Positions 12,061-22,639 of a stretch of 64,000 nucleotides of DNA are shown in pieces (position 1 is the stretch's first letter; each line of letters starts with the position of its first letter). Source of the stretch: Nymphaea colorata (taxonomy: Eukaryota > Streptophyta > Magnoliopsida > Nymphaeales > Nymphaeaceae). Made by a program: the position numbers and the translations under genes. Below the pieces are notes generated by a model, which was given only the letters and a program-made list of their open reading frames with translations, was not told the DNA's origin and made no database searches. The DNA lies in the NCBI RefSeq assembly GCF_008831285.2, contig NC_045140.1, positions 10,786,505 to 10,850,504 of the forward strand, in the 5' to 3' direction.

Positions 12061-13619
12061 ACGATCTTGCCACGTGGCAAGATGGACTGACGGCAGAATT
12101 CACGCGGAAAAAGGATTCTCGCGATAAGGAAATGAGGAGGTGACTTACCAAAACGATAGGAGAGAAGATCGAAGAATTCAAGATGAATCCGGACGGAATT
12201 CCGGATGTATTCTCGTGATCTCTCAAGGATTCTCTCAAGGGTTGGGATGACGCCACGTGGGGAGATGAGAGGTCAGAATTGGACGCGGTAAGGAGGAGGA
12301 GATGAATGTGGAAAGGAGATGAGGACGCGCAAGAGGTTTCCTAAAACAGCTAAGGCAAGGTGCGTTCGGGTGGCCGCGTGGAGCGACGAGGGTAACGCGT
12401 CAAAACGCGTGGGACCTAGCTGGATCGCGAGAGGGGATGCTGGCTGAGGTGGCGAGGAGGAAACGCACGGGATGCTGACACCTGGCAGGATGGAGGGCTG
12501 AGGCGAAATGAGGGTTTAGGGTTGACTCGGGTGAGGAATGCGAGAAGGGGGTGACGAGCGGCGGCTGCGGTCTTTCCTAACTTGTTGGGAGCTCAAGATC
12601 CTAGGGCGATCTTGAGCTGGGACACGTGGGGACAAGAGGAGGTACGAGGTAGGGAGCTGACCAGATGGTGACACGTGTACAGAATCAATGGAGGAGATGG
12701 GAACAAGTGCACTTACCTTGCAAGGGAGCCGGCGGCAAGGAGGAGGTGGATCTCGCTCTAGCGGCGGCTAGGGTTTTGACCTTATTCCCTTGTGTCCAAG
12801 AATGCCCTTTTTTGGAAAGACAGAACCTTCAGAGATGGAGGGTATTCTGGTCTGAAGATGCCGGATTCAATGGTGATGGCCGGATATTGCAGAAATTGAC
12901 CGGAGCACTCCGGATTCCGGCGGGAAGGCGTTTTTGAGTTCCACCCGCGCGAATGCGCCCGAATTTGATTATTTGGTACTATAGAGCAAGGTGATTCCGA
13001 TGGGCCAGCACTCACTTGCAGATCACGATCAGAACTCTGGTTTTCTGACTTTGTAAGCCTCTGGACCGAAATGCTTGCAGGGCTAAATCGAGCCAAGATT
13101 TATGAATCGAGCTCACACGATCGCTCGGTTCAGTCCAATCCAATCCGATTAGAACTAGGGATTAATCGGAAGTTCCCCAATTCGTGTAAGGGACCTTTTC
13201 CGACAGAATGCTTCGTCTTTCTCGAAGCCAACTCTCGGGTATGCCGAGGGAGGACCACAGAAATCAAGAAGACTACTGCCTTAAACGATCTCCACACCAA
13301 ACTTGGTGAAAATGCGAAAATCTCAAGAACTAACCTCTTCGTCGATGTTGAAGCCGAAGTAAACCGCGCCTTCAACCTTCCTTGTTCCAGCTTCAGCCTC
13401 TCCACTTCTTCGAGTTCAAGAAGAGGGCACCGAATCTGGATTTTTAATTGTTGTGGGGAACTAACCATGGACAAGGGAGGGACCGCCGCCGTGGAGAGGA
13501 GATCCGCCGATGCCTTCGCTGCCTTATGCCGGTGTCTAGGGACTTTGGCTCGTCAAGGACACGTTTTAGGGAATATGGGAGCGCCTTGGAGGTAGAGGAC
13601 GCGAGGGGGGAGAAGACGC

Positions 13620-13760
13620 CAGGCTCGGTGAGCAAGGTGGGAGACGAGAGGGAGAAGAGAGACCTCGAGAGAGGAGAGAGAAAGAACTCGAACAAATGAT
13701 TCCTTAACTTCAAAATTGCATACAAATGCGAAGATCCAATTACATATATACAAAGTCCAA
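13620..13760 (-). promoter_or_regulatory. Candidate minus-strand promoter and CT-rich leader
   Basis: Read on the minus strand, a tatatatg box near 13,745 is followed about 50-120 bp downstream by a CT-rich tract (ctttctctctcctctctcg), a layout common in plant promoters and 5' leaders. There is no proof of transcription, and the downstream sequence holds no recognised gene. Confidence 0.2.
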
Positions 13761-14090
13761 ATGAAGCGGGTTTACATTTCTTAACCCGTTCCTAATCTAA
13801 TGCGTAGTTTAGCGCGCCGAGCACACCCCGCTCGGCCTAGGTCTCGAGTTCAAATCATAATGTAATCAAAAGAATTGCTAAGTGCGAAAGCAAAGAACCG
13901 GAATCAACTAAGTACATAAAAGAATGAGCGGCCTAGCGCCTAAGCTCGAAAATTGAATGAATTGTCCCTGAGCCTTGCGAGCCCAGGGCGGGGACCTCGT
14001 GTGGGTTGCCGCCCACACTTCGGTTCAAGTGCATGGGCTAAGTCCGTTTGACTTAGCCAATTGCCTAGGATTCTAGGTCTTTGGAACGGC

Positions 14091-14444
14091 TCAAGCGTCT
14101 AGTATTCTCGGACTCACATTGGGGGTTATCTCGACTAACTCGGTGAGCCCAACAGTTAGCTCAGACACGTCTTGAAGCCTATCTAGTTCGAGCACCTCTT
14201 CGGACCTGGTTGCTCCTCCCACTCCTCCCGCTGCAACAGGTATTGGTGCTGCTATAACCTCCTGAGTAGAGTCGTCGACATGCTCCATGGTCTGAGCCCA
14301 CAACTCAGACGCCTTGCGCTTTGGCCGGCTGGGGCCGGCCTGCTCTGTCGGTCTTGGGTCGGGACCAAGTGATTGGTCCGTAACACCAGCCCTATGCCCA
14401 GCCATAATCAGGGAAGGGAAAATAAGGGAAAATGGGGCCTCCAT
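14091..14444 (-). CDS. Unidentified 117-codon ORF at the edge of the GC-rich block
   Basis: Begins with a hydrophobic patch (APFSLIFPSLIMAGH), so Met14 could also be the start. A basic stretch follows (SRPKRKASELW), then an acidic, Val/Leu-rich C-terminal half (EEVLELDRLQDVSELTVG). The composition looks more protein-like than the other ORFs in the GC-rich block. I do not recognise a family. It may be a first exon or a gag-like N-terminus on the minus strand, or a chance ORF. Confidence 0.25.
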   Translation of the reverse strand: MEAPFSLIFPSLIMAGHRAGVTDQSLGPDPRPTEQAGPSRPKRKASELWAQTMEHVDDSTQEVIAAPIPVAAGGVGGATRSEEVLELDRLQDVSELTVGLTELVEITPNVSPRILDA

Positions 14445-14861
14445 GCCTAATAGAGCAAGACAAGTGACACGCCACCATTTTTTCCAACTGAAAAATTGAT
14501 GTAAAGTTGTGCCTGATGAGCATTAAGATGCGTAATTCTGTGCTTTAAATTCAACCAAACACCTAATTGCTGATATTAATATATAGGGGATATTAACATA
14601 TGAGGATAGAAATGAAATTTTTGCGAACCTAAGGGATAAACCAAGACATATATATATATATATAATCATTTGGATTAAGACGTACCAGACTTTTAGATTC
14701 TGAATAATTAGAAGATTTTAAAAGTATACATGTAGGCATATATGTATATAAATATAAAAAAAATTGTATATAATCCGTCAAAAAGTGTGCAGCATGGGGT
14801 CGTGGATGTAAATTGTGTGTTCTAGAGAACTTTTGAATTACTTGATTTTAATATATTAGTC

Positions 14862-14946
14862 TTATATATATATATATGTGTGTGTGTATTTTAGAGATTT
14901 GTGAATTTTCCTGTCTAGGTTTGGCGGAAAAATTTTCTGGCTGTTC

Positions 14947-14979
<33 letters not shown>

Positions 14980-15037
14980 TTTAGAGATTTGTGAATTTTC
15001 CTGTCTAGGTTTGGTGGAAAAAATTTTCGGCTTTTCT

Positions 15038-15062
<25 letters not shown>
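14862..15062. repeat. 100-bp tandem duplication bounded by TA microsatellites
   Basis: Two copies, with the ttagagatttgtg core at 14,891 and 14,991, are exactly 100 bp apart. Each is flanked by (TA)n and (TG)n runs. A few substitutions separate the copies. The TA tracts probably drove slippage or unequal exchange. Confidence 0.85.
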
Positions 15063-15068
<6 letters not shown>

Positions 15069-15070
15069 GG

Positions 15071-15878
15071 CGTATGGATGACACCCTCAAAAACTGGGTT
15101 TCTACAAAACCATGATTTGTGGAAACTTAGTTTTGTGATTCCGTTTTGATAAAATTGGTTTGTTTGGTTGATAAGTCCAAAACCAGGCTTTTAATTTTTG
15201 AAACTTGGTTTTTGTTTGGATGACAAAAAGCTGGTTTTTTGAAGGTGGTTGAATAAAAAATAAGTTCAGCTGATATTGAGTGGCTCTTATGTGACAGTGG
15301 AAACACAAGAACAAAATATATATATATATATATATATATCTTGCTACACAAAGTGCAAAAAATAATAGATTTGGTCTTACGAATAGTAACTTTGATAATA
15401 TTTCTCAAAGTGTCAAATTACAGGTCTTCCATTCTTATGAACTGTTAAGCAGAAAATGCATGAACGAAGGGAGTGTTACAAGACCTCCAAAATGAGATTA
15501 AATTACAATAGTGGGACATCGTATTTTTCTACACCAAAGGCAGCATGAGGAAGGGGCCATTTCAATATTGTGGATATGCTTTACGTAGTTAATCAACAAA
15601 AATACTACATTCTTGCAAAAAATATATAGTTGTTGATGCGCCATTATCATATGCAGTAGCCGAACCGAATTTCTCAAGCTAGGATACCTCAATGATATGA
15701 CAGCTGAAAAAGGGTGCATGACTGGAGAGACTGATGTTTGTTGGTTGAAGAGGGTGACCACCAAACGATGTTTTGGCCTGAAAAACCTGGAAAATCCAGG
15801 TTTTTCATGAGTCAATGAAAACGTCATTTTCTGGAAACCATGTATTGTAAAACCTGGCTTCCACCGTCATCCAAATCA
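15071..15878. mobile_element. Possible decayed non-autonomous TIR element, about 0.8 kb
   Basis: The left end (TGGATGAC at 15,075, then gggtttctacaa and ccatg) matches the reverse complement of the right end (gtcatcca at 15,866-15,873 preceded by tgtaaaacctgg) over about 45-50 bp with several mismatches and small gaps. The interior has no transposase ORF and includes a TA microsatellite. hAT-type MITEs in plants often have TGTTTGGATG-like ends. No convincing target duplication was found. Confidence 0.4.
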
Positions 15879-16043
15879 TGCCACGAACAGTTTTTTGCCC
15901 TTCGAAACACCCAATAGCCCAATCCTGATGGCAGTACAGACTTTTTTTTTTTTCTTTTTCCTTTGTGGAGATCAATAAAGGGAAACAAAAACATGAGAAA
16001 CCCAAGGATTCAATCGTATGGATATGCAATCCTAGCAGTATGT

Positions 16044-16229
16044 CAGGCAGAGGCGGAGGAGGGGGGCTGCGTAGGCCGTGGCCCCATGAAAGAAAAATTA
16101 TATTAAAAAAATTAAAAAAATTTAGTTGTGTAATGTATTTTTATATTTTACATTCTAAGTTAGTTTGATTCTATCCAGATAAGTCGTTAGACCGTTTGGT
16201 CGCCTGAGAAAAATTCTCGCTCTGCCCCT
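16044..16229. mobile_element. Possible hAT-like MITE, about 185 bp
   Basis: The left end ggcagaggcggagga and the reverse complement of the right end (ggcagagcgagaa) form imperfect inverted repeats. They resemble the GGGGCGGAGCCAG ends seen on some plant hAT elements. The interior is A/T-rich with 'ggccgtggcccc' near the left end. No clear 8-bp target duplication. Confidence 0.35.
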
Positions 16230-16239
16230 AATGCCGAAT

Positions 16240-16920
16240 GCTGCCCCATACCCGGTGCCCATCCCCTCCTTCCCCAGCTGGCCCGCCCGCCAAGCGAGGA
16301 GTTGCAGCTTCTCTGCTCTCATGTTCGATGCCCAAGCACGTTGGCAAATGCACCAAGTATGGGGTATTTTAGCTATTTTAAAAAGAAATGGTTCACAAAA
16401 TTCCCTTTTTTCTTATTTGCCTTTGTAGGGGACTTTCTGGTCATTCTCTACTTAGTGAATGCAGTAAGGCCACCGCTGCTTAATAAAATATTGTTGAGAA
16501 GTTGGTTGTCTGCCATAAGTTTAAGAAAAGGAAAATGAAAAAAAAAAACCATACACCAAATGTCTACTTCTTTTTCCAAAATGGTTAAAAAACTTGCATT
16601 TCTCTTTGGTGCATATACATACAACGTGGTCTAGTATGGTTGTAAAATGGGATGTTTCTCTTTCTCTTCCATTTCTCTCGTATGTTTTACTTCTCCTTGT
16701 ACGCAGTAGATCAAGAATGGGAACGGTTTTTGCAACTCTTATAGAACTCATATTAAAATAAAGGGAGTTCACAAAAGTGGTGGTAGGTTCCACATGCATG
16801 GTAATCATCAACATTTCTATAGAATATTCTAGTACTTTCTAACACGTTCCAGTAGAGCAGAACCCTACAATAGTTACATACACAAGGTTTTGACAGAAAG
16901 GAGAGAGCTATAATACTCAC
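16240..16920. other. Spacer downstream of the PGG pseudogene
   Basis: No recognisable gene. It may hold the 3' untranslated region of the minus-strand pseudogene that ends at 16,924. Confidence 0.4.
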
Positions 16921-16923
16921 TGC

Positions 16924-17707
16924 TTAAGCCCTCGGCGCCAGCTTCTTGCAGACACCTTTCACTACTTTAATACAAAGAGAGGTAACAGATAGACCAACGA
17001 AAAATGCAAGGCGCACGATTTGCGCTACATTGGTACAATTTGCAACACTCCCTGCTGGTTTGGTGGCGTCGATGGCATAGTAAAAGGCCACAGCCAGAAG
17101 CACAATGGCAATGCAAATATTGACTAATAGGCCAAAGAGCATAAGGGATTTAGGTAAGACGGCCGGCTTCATAAGCAACAGAAGGAGGATTACGAACAAG
17201 GAAGATACAAAGGCGCCAATGTCATATTTCATGAAGCTGTCATAAGCAGTCGCACAGAGAAGCGCCGTGCCAGCGGTCTGATGGTATCTCCCGGAATTGG
17301 GTGCAGCAATGTTGACCGAGAGGGCAACTGTTTCATTAAGGCCACGAGAAGGAGAGGTGGCTGCAACTGCTTTCATGGTGGGATCAGCTGAGTTGTCTTG
17401 CCAAAAGCCACCGGGAGATGTTAGGGCCGCTTGAACGTCACTGTCGCTATCAGGGTAGCAACTATCATTGCATTCCCTGCCTGCTTGAACTGTGCCTTTT
17501 TCGCTCGCTCAAGAGGAGTTTCCGTTTCTGATCAATGGTGGAGGGCAGAACAGCACGCTCTGTGACGTAGCTGGGGTGTTGTGGTGGTTAAGAAGCCTTA
17601 CTATTTCGTCGTCCTCATTTGCTTCCCTCAGTCTTATAAGGTCATATGCAGTAACGTTGTACTTGTTCAAGGCATTCACGTTGATAGTACCACTGTCCAC
17701 AAGAATT
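16924..17707 (-). pseudogene. Ankyrin-repeat/PGG-domain (ACD6/ITN1-like) membrane protein, last exon, frameshifted
   Basis: Read on the minus strand, a splice acceptor (ctattag/aattc) precedes the end of an ankyrin repeat (ILVDSGTINVNALNKYNVTA, then EDDEIVRLLNHH). A linker and the PGG domain follow: RAKKAQFKQAGNAMIVATLI, then LTSPGGFWQD at about 17,410. Next are a TAYDSFMKY segment and three hydrophobic spans typical of the C-terminus (FVSSLFVILLLLLMK; MLFGLLVNICIAIVLLAVAF; LAFFVGLSVTSLCI). Family members are plasma-membrane or ER proteins tied to defence and stress responses. Two single-base indels break the frame: an extra base just before the ERAKK segment (near 17,509) and a missing base between VTF and the AALTSPGG segment (near 17,430). 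No upstream ankyrin exons were recognised, so this is a 3' remnant. Confidence 0.85.
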
Positions 17708-17719
17708 CTAATAGTGTAC

Positions 17720-18300
17720 AAACAAGGAAGCAACATTTCACATAGTATGCATGTTGCTGAGAGGTTGCATTGATGATCAACAAGTTAAAATGTATGAAAG
17801 CCAACGAAAAGACACATACGGTTACATGTTAGAAAAAGCTGACACGCACGAAGACATGTAAGTAAGATTTGGACCTTATTCAAGGTAATTTACAAACAAA
17901 CAAACAAACAACAAGGAAACATCATCACACGTACATGCTGGTGACAGTTTGCATTTACTATCAACAATTTAACATAGATGAAAGCCACAGAAAGTCACAT
18001 TTCATTTATAACTTAGACAAAACTGACATCTGGATAGACATTTCACTCAGATATTGACTATATATATGATCTTACACATAATGAAATATGCCGCCTATTT
18101 TTAAAAAGTGACATCTAAACATCAAACTTTTGGTCTGAGATGTTCATGTTGCAGACATGTTTGGAGAAGAAGTCGTTAGGGGCATTTCCAATTTCCTCGT
18201 TGAGATTGATAGTACTTTCCACAGAAAAGATTTGACTTATGTAGCTGGAAAGCTTGGCCTCTTATCTACCAGTTGCTGTGCAAATCTTGCAGGATATGTT
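17720..18300. other. AT-rich spacer
   Basis: Includes a short (caaa)n run near 17,895. The expected upstream ankyrin exons of the minus-strand PGG pseudogene are not recognisable here. Confidence 0.4.
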
Positions 18301-18354
18301 TCCTTCTTGATTATTGTTTGTACCCTTTTATATCTTTGTCGTGGTGTACTCTCA
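18301..18354 (+). repeat. Truncated 5' LTR remnant of copia B
   Basis: This stretch matches 22,141-22,194 base for base except for a handful of changes (ttgattattgtttgtaccc, then tctttgtcg, ending tctca). That second stretch is the right end of the LTR after the copia B coding region. Only the last 54 bp or so of the left LTR survives. Confidence 0.65.
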
Positions 18355-18559
18355 ATGACTATGAGTGAATGAAGTGTTTCCTCTCTTCTTCCGTGGATGT
18401 AGGTGCAATGCTGGACCATGTAATGGGTTGTGTTTCTCATGATGCTTTATGACTTCTCTTCCTTTCTACTGCCATAATATGACACCATACCATACTTTTT
18501 GTTCCTTATTTTGATTGATCATGGCTTAATCAAGGTGATAATCAAGTTTGTGATGTTGT

Positions 18560-21500
18560 TAGTATATCGAAGAACAGCAGCCATGGTTCAACCAGTCACA
18601 CATTGAGAACCATCACGATGCCTTTTAATGGTGCAAATTACTTGAGTTGCACACAATATGGCCATCTCTTTCTCAATGGTCGATCCAAGCTGGGATACAT
18701 CAATGGAATCATTATTTCTCTACTGCAGAGTGATCCCAAGTGTGCTAAATGACAATCCTTGAAGACATGGTAACATCATGGTTAATAAATGCTATGAATC
18801 CCACCATTTCCTATCTGTTTTATATCAAGAGATTGCTAAGGAGGTGTGGGATACATTCAAAGACTCGTATGGAGAGAAAAATAACCTAGCGCAAGTTTAT
18901 GAGTTACAAATTGAAATTGCCTATGTCACCTTGGAAGAAAAGCCGATTACTTTCTATCTTGAAAGCTTCACAGCCTCTAGGATGAACTGTTGCAATGTAG
19001 GCCTGCAACTTTAGATCTAGAGGCGTATAAACAAAGAATGGATGAAGATAAAATTTTCAAAAGTCTCGCCAGGCTTGGTAAGATACTCTCAATGCATCCA
19101 TGAACAAATCTTGATGACATAACCTCGATTTAATTTCAATCAATTTTGCTAGACTATCCAAAGAGAGGTTGCATAGAGAAAGGTTATGAGCTCGTCTAAG
19201 AAGGTTGAGTCGGGTGAGGAAAATCATGGGAAAATGGCATGTTATGCTCATGGAGATGCCAAAAAGTTAGAAACCAGAGATCATGGAGTTGAACGGGAAA
19301 TTAGAGGAGTTGAAGCAAATTGAAGTGCACTCATGCAAGAGATCGTTGGGAACTTGTCCAAAACAGGTCGACATGTCAAACTTTGCCACTAAAGATGATT
19401 TAGAGATTTTTTTTTCGAAGTTTTGCAAAGACAAATCTAATATCTTCTCAACCCGTAGTAGCTCTTCTGAAGATAAAAATCTTTCTTTCATTACTATTTC
19501 TAATAAATTGTTCGAGTTTATTGATTCTTGAGCCACTGGTCATGGTTGGTGACTCATCTATTCTTAGTGAGTTAGATACGATGAAGAGACAACATGTGTC
19601 TACTGCTGATGGCACTTTCATTACTGTTGGTGGGTCTGGAACCACTACTTTCTTCAAGAAACTACACAATCTACTTTTTTATGTTCTTAGGATGTCAGCT
19701 AACTTGATGTTTATTAGTAAAATAACAAAGTCTCTAAACTGCTTGGCTATTTTCTCACCAAAGGGTGTGACTTTGCTGGATTTGGGAATGAGGAAAGTGA
19801 ATGGTAGAGGTCATGAGCAGGAAGTTTGTTTAGAGTCAATCACTTGAAGGACAGTTCACTTACTTGCAGTCAAAGGAATAAGAAGCCCCAATACCAAATA
19901 TGGCATGCTTGAATCGGTCATATCAGAGCCAAAATGCCTCATTCCAAATCTCTCTTGTGAAAGTTGGGCATGATATGTATGTTGAGTATTCTAAATCCAC
20001 TAAACCAACATTTCAATTTTTTTCTGAGGGATCGTCTAAGTTGTTTGATCTTATCCATTTTGAGGTGTAGGGGCCAGCCACTAAGGACTCTTATCTTGGT
20101 TTTAAATATTACGTGTTTTTCATTGATGACAAATCTTGTATGATATGCATTTATTTTCTAAAAAATAAAAGTGAAGTCTCCAAAATGTTTGAAGAATGTT
20201 ATATGATTCACACTCAATATGGCACAAAAAAAGTGGCTCTGATTTAGTAATCTGGAGAACATGTGAATGGTGTTCTTAAAAAAATTTGGAAATGAAAGGA
20301 ATTTGACCTCAATATATGTGTTAGATCCCCATAACAAAATAGAGTTAGAGAACGAAAGATCCACCAACTCCTCAATGTCCCTTCTCGTTTTTTGACAAAT
20401 GCTATAAGTACAACTTATTACTTGGCCAATAGAATCCCAAACTCTAGCATTGAAGATCAAATTCTCATGCAATTCTTCTTGCAAGTCCTACGCATTTAAT
20501 ATCTTAAAGTTTTTGGATGCAAAAGATTTGCCCATATTCACGAGAAGTTTTGAAATAAATTTGAAAGTAGAGCCATAAAATGTCTTCTTTTTTGGTACTT
20601 TAGTAGAAATAAGGGCTACACATGTTTGAATCCATTGCAAAAAGATAGTTTATTACTTGTGATGTGAAAATTTTTAAACATGAAATGTTCTTAGACATCT
20701 ATGATTGCATAATTGATTTGTCACTTCATCTTGTGGACATGTTCACCAGCATCCCTTCTAGCAATCGTCCTCAAGGAGAAGCCTTGGTTGAGACTAAACC
20801 CACCAATCCTAGTGATATCTGCTGCCACAAACCTATGAACCTCACATATCATCTGAAAACTATGCCATTGAACAACCTATTAGACTTTCTACTCAACTAA
20901 TTAGACCTCCAACTAGGATTACTTACTACAAAACCTATTGACTATAGACAAAACTCACTACATAGAGAACTACATAACCTTAATAACCTGTGTCACTAGT
21001 TCAAAAACTATGTCCTAAATACCTATGCCCACCATGAACCTAAATTTAATGAAGAGGTGAAAAAAGATAGTAGATGGAAAGATGAAATGCAAGAGGAGTT
21101 CTTTGCCCTAAGAAGTACAAAATGTGAGACTTGGTCCCCTTAGTTGACGGAAAAAAACTTGTAAGTTAGTAAATGGATTTACAGAATAAAGTACAAGAGT
21201 GATAGAACCGTATCACGGCTCAAGGTGCGGCTATTTGCCAAGGGTTCACATAAGCTGAAGGTATTGATTACAATGAAATGTTTGCTTCTATTGCAAAAAT
21301 GGATGCTGTTAGAAGTCTTGCCCCGGTCTCTTCTAACAAAATCTAAGAGCTAATGCAGCTTGCTGGAGTCCACATGGAGGCTCCACAATGCATTAACAAT
21401 GAAAAAAGATATGTTTGTAAGTTTAGAAAGGCCATGTGTGGGTTGAAGCAGTCTGACTGTGCATGACTGTCTCGCCTTAGTAGTACCATTAACAAGATTG

Positions 21501-21799
21501 GTTTTAAGGGAAATTCTACCAATTACCTTCTCCAATTCCTACTTGGAACAACACTTGTCAATTTTCTTGTATATGCAACTATACAACATAATAATGCTTG
21601 GATATTATGTTAAGTTCATTCCTCGTGTAAAAGATTATCTCAATTAAGTAGTTTGAGCTTCTTGGAACGTCAGAGGTAGCTCATTCAAACAAAGAAGTTT
21701 TTATATGCCAATAGAAAAATGTGTTAAATCTTCTTTAAGAACAGGTTGTATGGGTATCAAAGCCGCAAAACACCTGTAGAATTGAATTGCAAATTAAAT
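18560..21799 (+). pseudogene. Heavily decayed Ty1/copia gag-pol remnant B
   Basis: Domain fragments occur in the normal copia order, in changing frames. Gag: PFNGANYLS and LFLNGRSKLGYINGII from about 18,620; AKEVWDTFKDSYGEKNNLAQ at about 18,835-18,900; a MDEDKIFKSLARLG segment near 19,050. A protease-proximal region follows (DTMKRQHVSTADGTFI near 19,575). Integrase: SYLGFKYYVFFIDDKSCM at about 20,090; LKVFGCKRFAH near 20,505; ESRAIKCLLF near 20,565. RT start: WKDEMQEEFFALR near 21,075, WIYRIKYKSDRTV at about 21,175. The element stops being readable near 21,480. Stops and indels are dense, suggesting old age. Confidence 0.8.
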
Positions 21800-21816
21800 A
21801 AGGAAGAGAGAGAGAT

Positions 21817-22194
21817 TGTTGAGAATGTTTAGATTTTTCAAAAGCTATTGGGAAAGTTTATTTAATTAACTCTCATATGTTGTAAGTGTTATTAATCAGT
21901 TTATGCATAAGCCCATACCCACTCACATTGAAGCAGCTCACAGTTTTTGACGTATTTAAAGGGTACCCCATATCAAGGAGTGTTAATGAAGTGTAATTAA
22001 ACTTTTGAGATTATGGGGTATATGGCAGCCAACTTAGCAGTAATGTTAAGTATAGAAGGTCCACGTCTACGAATTGAACTTTCATTAGTGGAAACCGTGT
22101 TACTTGAAAAGGTAAAAATAGTCTGTGGTGTCAGAGTCTTTCTCTCTTGATTATCGTTTGTACCCATTTTTGTCTTTGTCGTTGTGTATTCTCA
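21817..22194 (+). repeat. 3' LTR of copia B
   Basis: A polypurine tract (aaggaagagagagagat, 21,800-21,816) is followed directly by TGTTGAGAATG, a standard copia LTR start. The right end at ...tctca (22,194) is set by homology to the truncated left copy at 18,301-18,354. Length is about 378 bp. Confidence 0.65.
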
Positions 22195-22342
22195 ATGATT
22201 ATTGTTTGTACCTTTTTTTATCTCTCTTGAAAATATTTATTTAGAACAATAATGTGTAGCTGCAAAACACTTTTTAGCCTCCATGCATCCTCATTAAACT
22301 CTTAAGTATCTAATGATTAATGAAATAAAGTTGAGTTGATTG

Positions 22343-22577
22343 TGTTGAATGTGGAGCCCGATCTATACTTAATAGGCTTCCTTAATATGTAATATTAAAT
22401 TTTAAAGGGTTTTCTCAAATCTCCATGTTTAAGAGGAGCAGTTTTTTCTTGTACTTTGATCTTTCCAAGACAATGAAAATAAACCCTGTGTGGTCATGGA
22501 CGTAGGAGAGCTTTGTGTCTAAACCACATAGAAAATCCTTGTGTCATCTTTTTCTTCCTCTTTTTCATTTTTTCTTT
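22343..22577 (+). repeat. 5' LTR of copia C, followed by a PBS-like site
   Basis: Ends just before tggtatcatgag (22,578). That site resembles the copia primer-binding site complementary to initiator tRNA-Met (tggtatcagagc) with changes at the 3' side. Aligns with the right repeat at 26,514-26,753. Confidence 0.75.
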
Positions 22578-22639
22578 TGGTATCATGAGTAAGAGAGAGA
22601 GAGAGAGAAATGCCCAATTGGTATCAAATCTTGATTCGC

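Larger units (their letters stand above)
10140..14460. other. GC-rich block of unknown origin
   Basis: Base composition changes abruptly from AT-rich flanks to strongly GC-rich, with many CpG, over about 4.3 kb. The region is full of overlapping ORFs on both strands (for example 10,855-11,310 plus and 10,868-11,473 minus). These are Arg/Ala/Gly-rich and carry no recognisable domain, as expected from composition alone. Minus-strand features resemble a plant transcript leader: a TATA-like box near 13,745, CT-rich sequence below it, and an 'aaaccctagccgcc' motif near 12,770. Non-coding parts of a large LTR retroelement, or the 5' part of a minus-strand gene, would both fit. I could not find terminal repeats proving an element. 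Confidence 0.5.

Noticed and set aside
22126-22138. tggtgtcagagtc looks like a copia primer-binding site directly after an LTR
   Set aside because: Homology between the two LTR copies of copia B continues past it to 22,194, so it lies inside the LTR and is probably a chance match.
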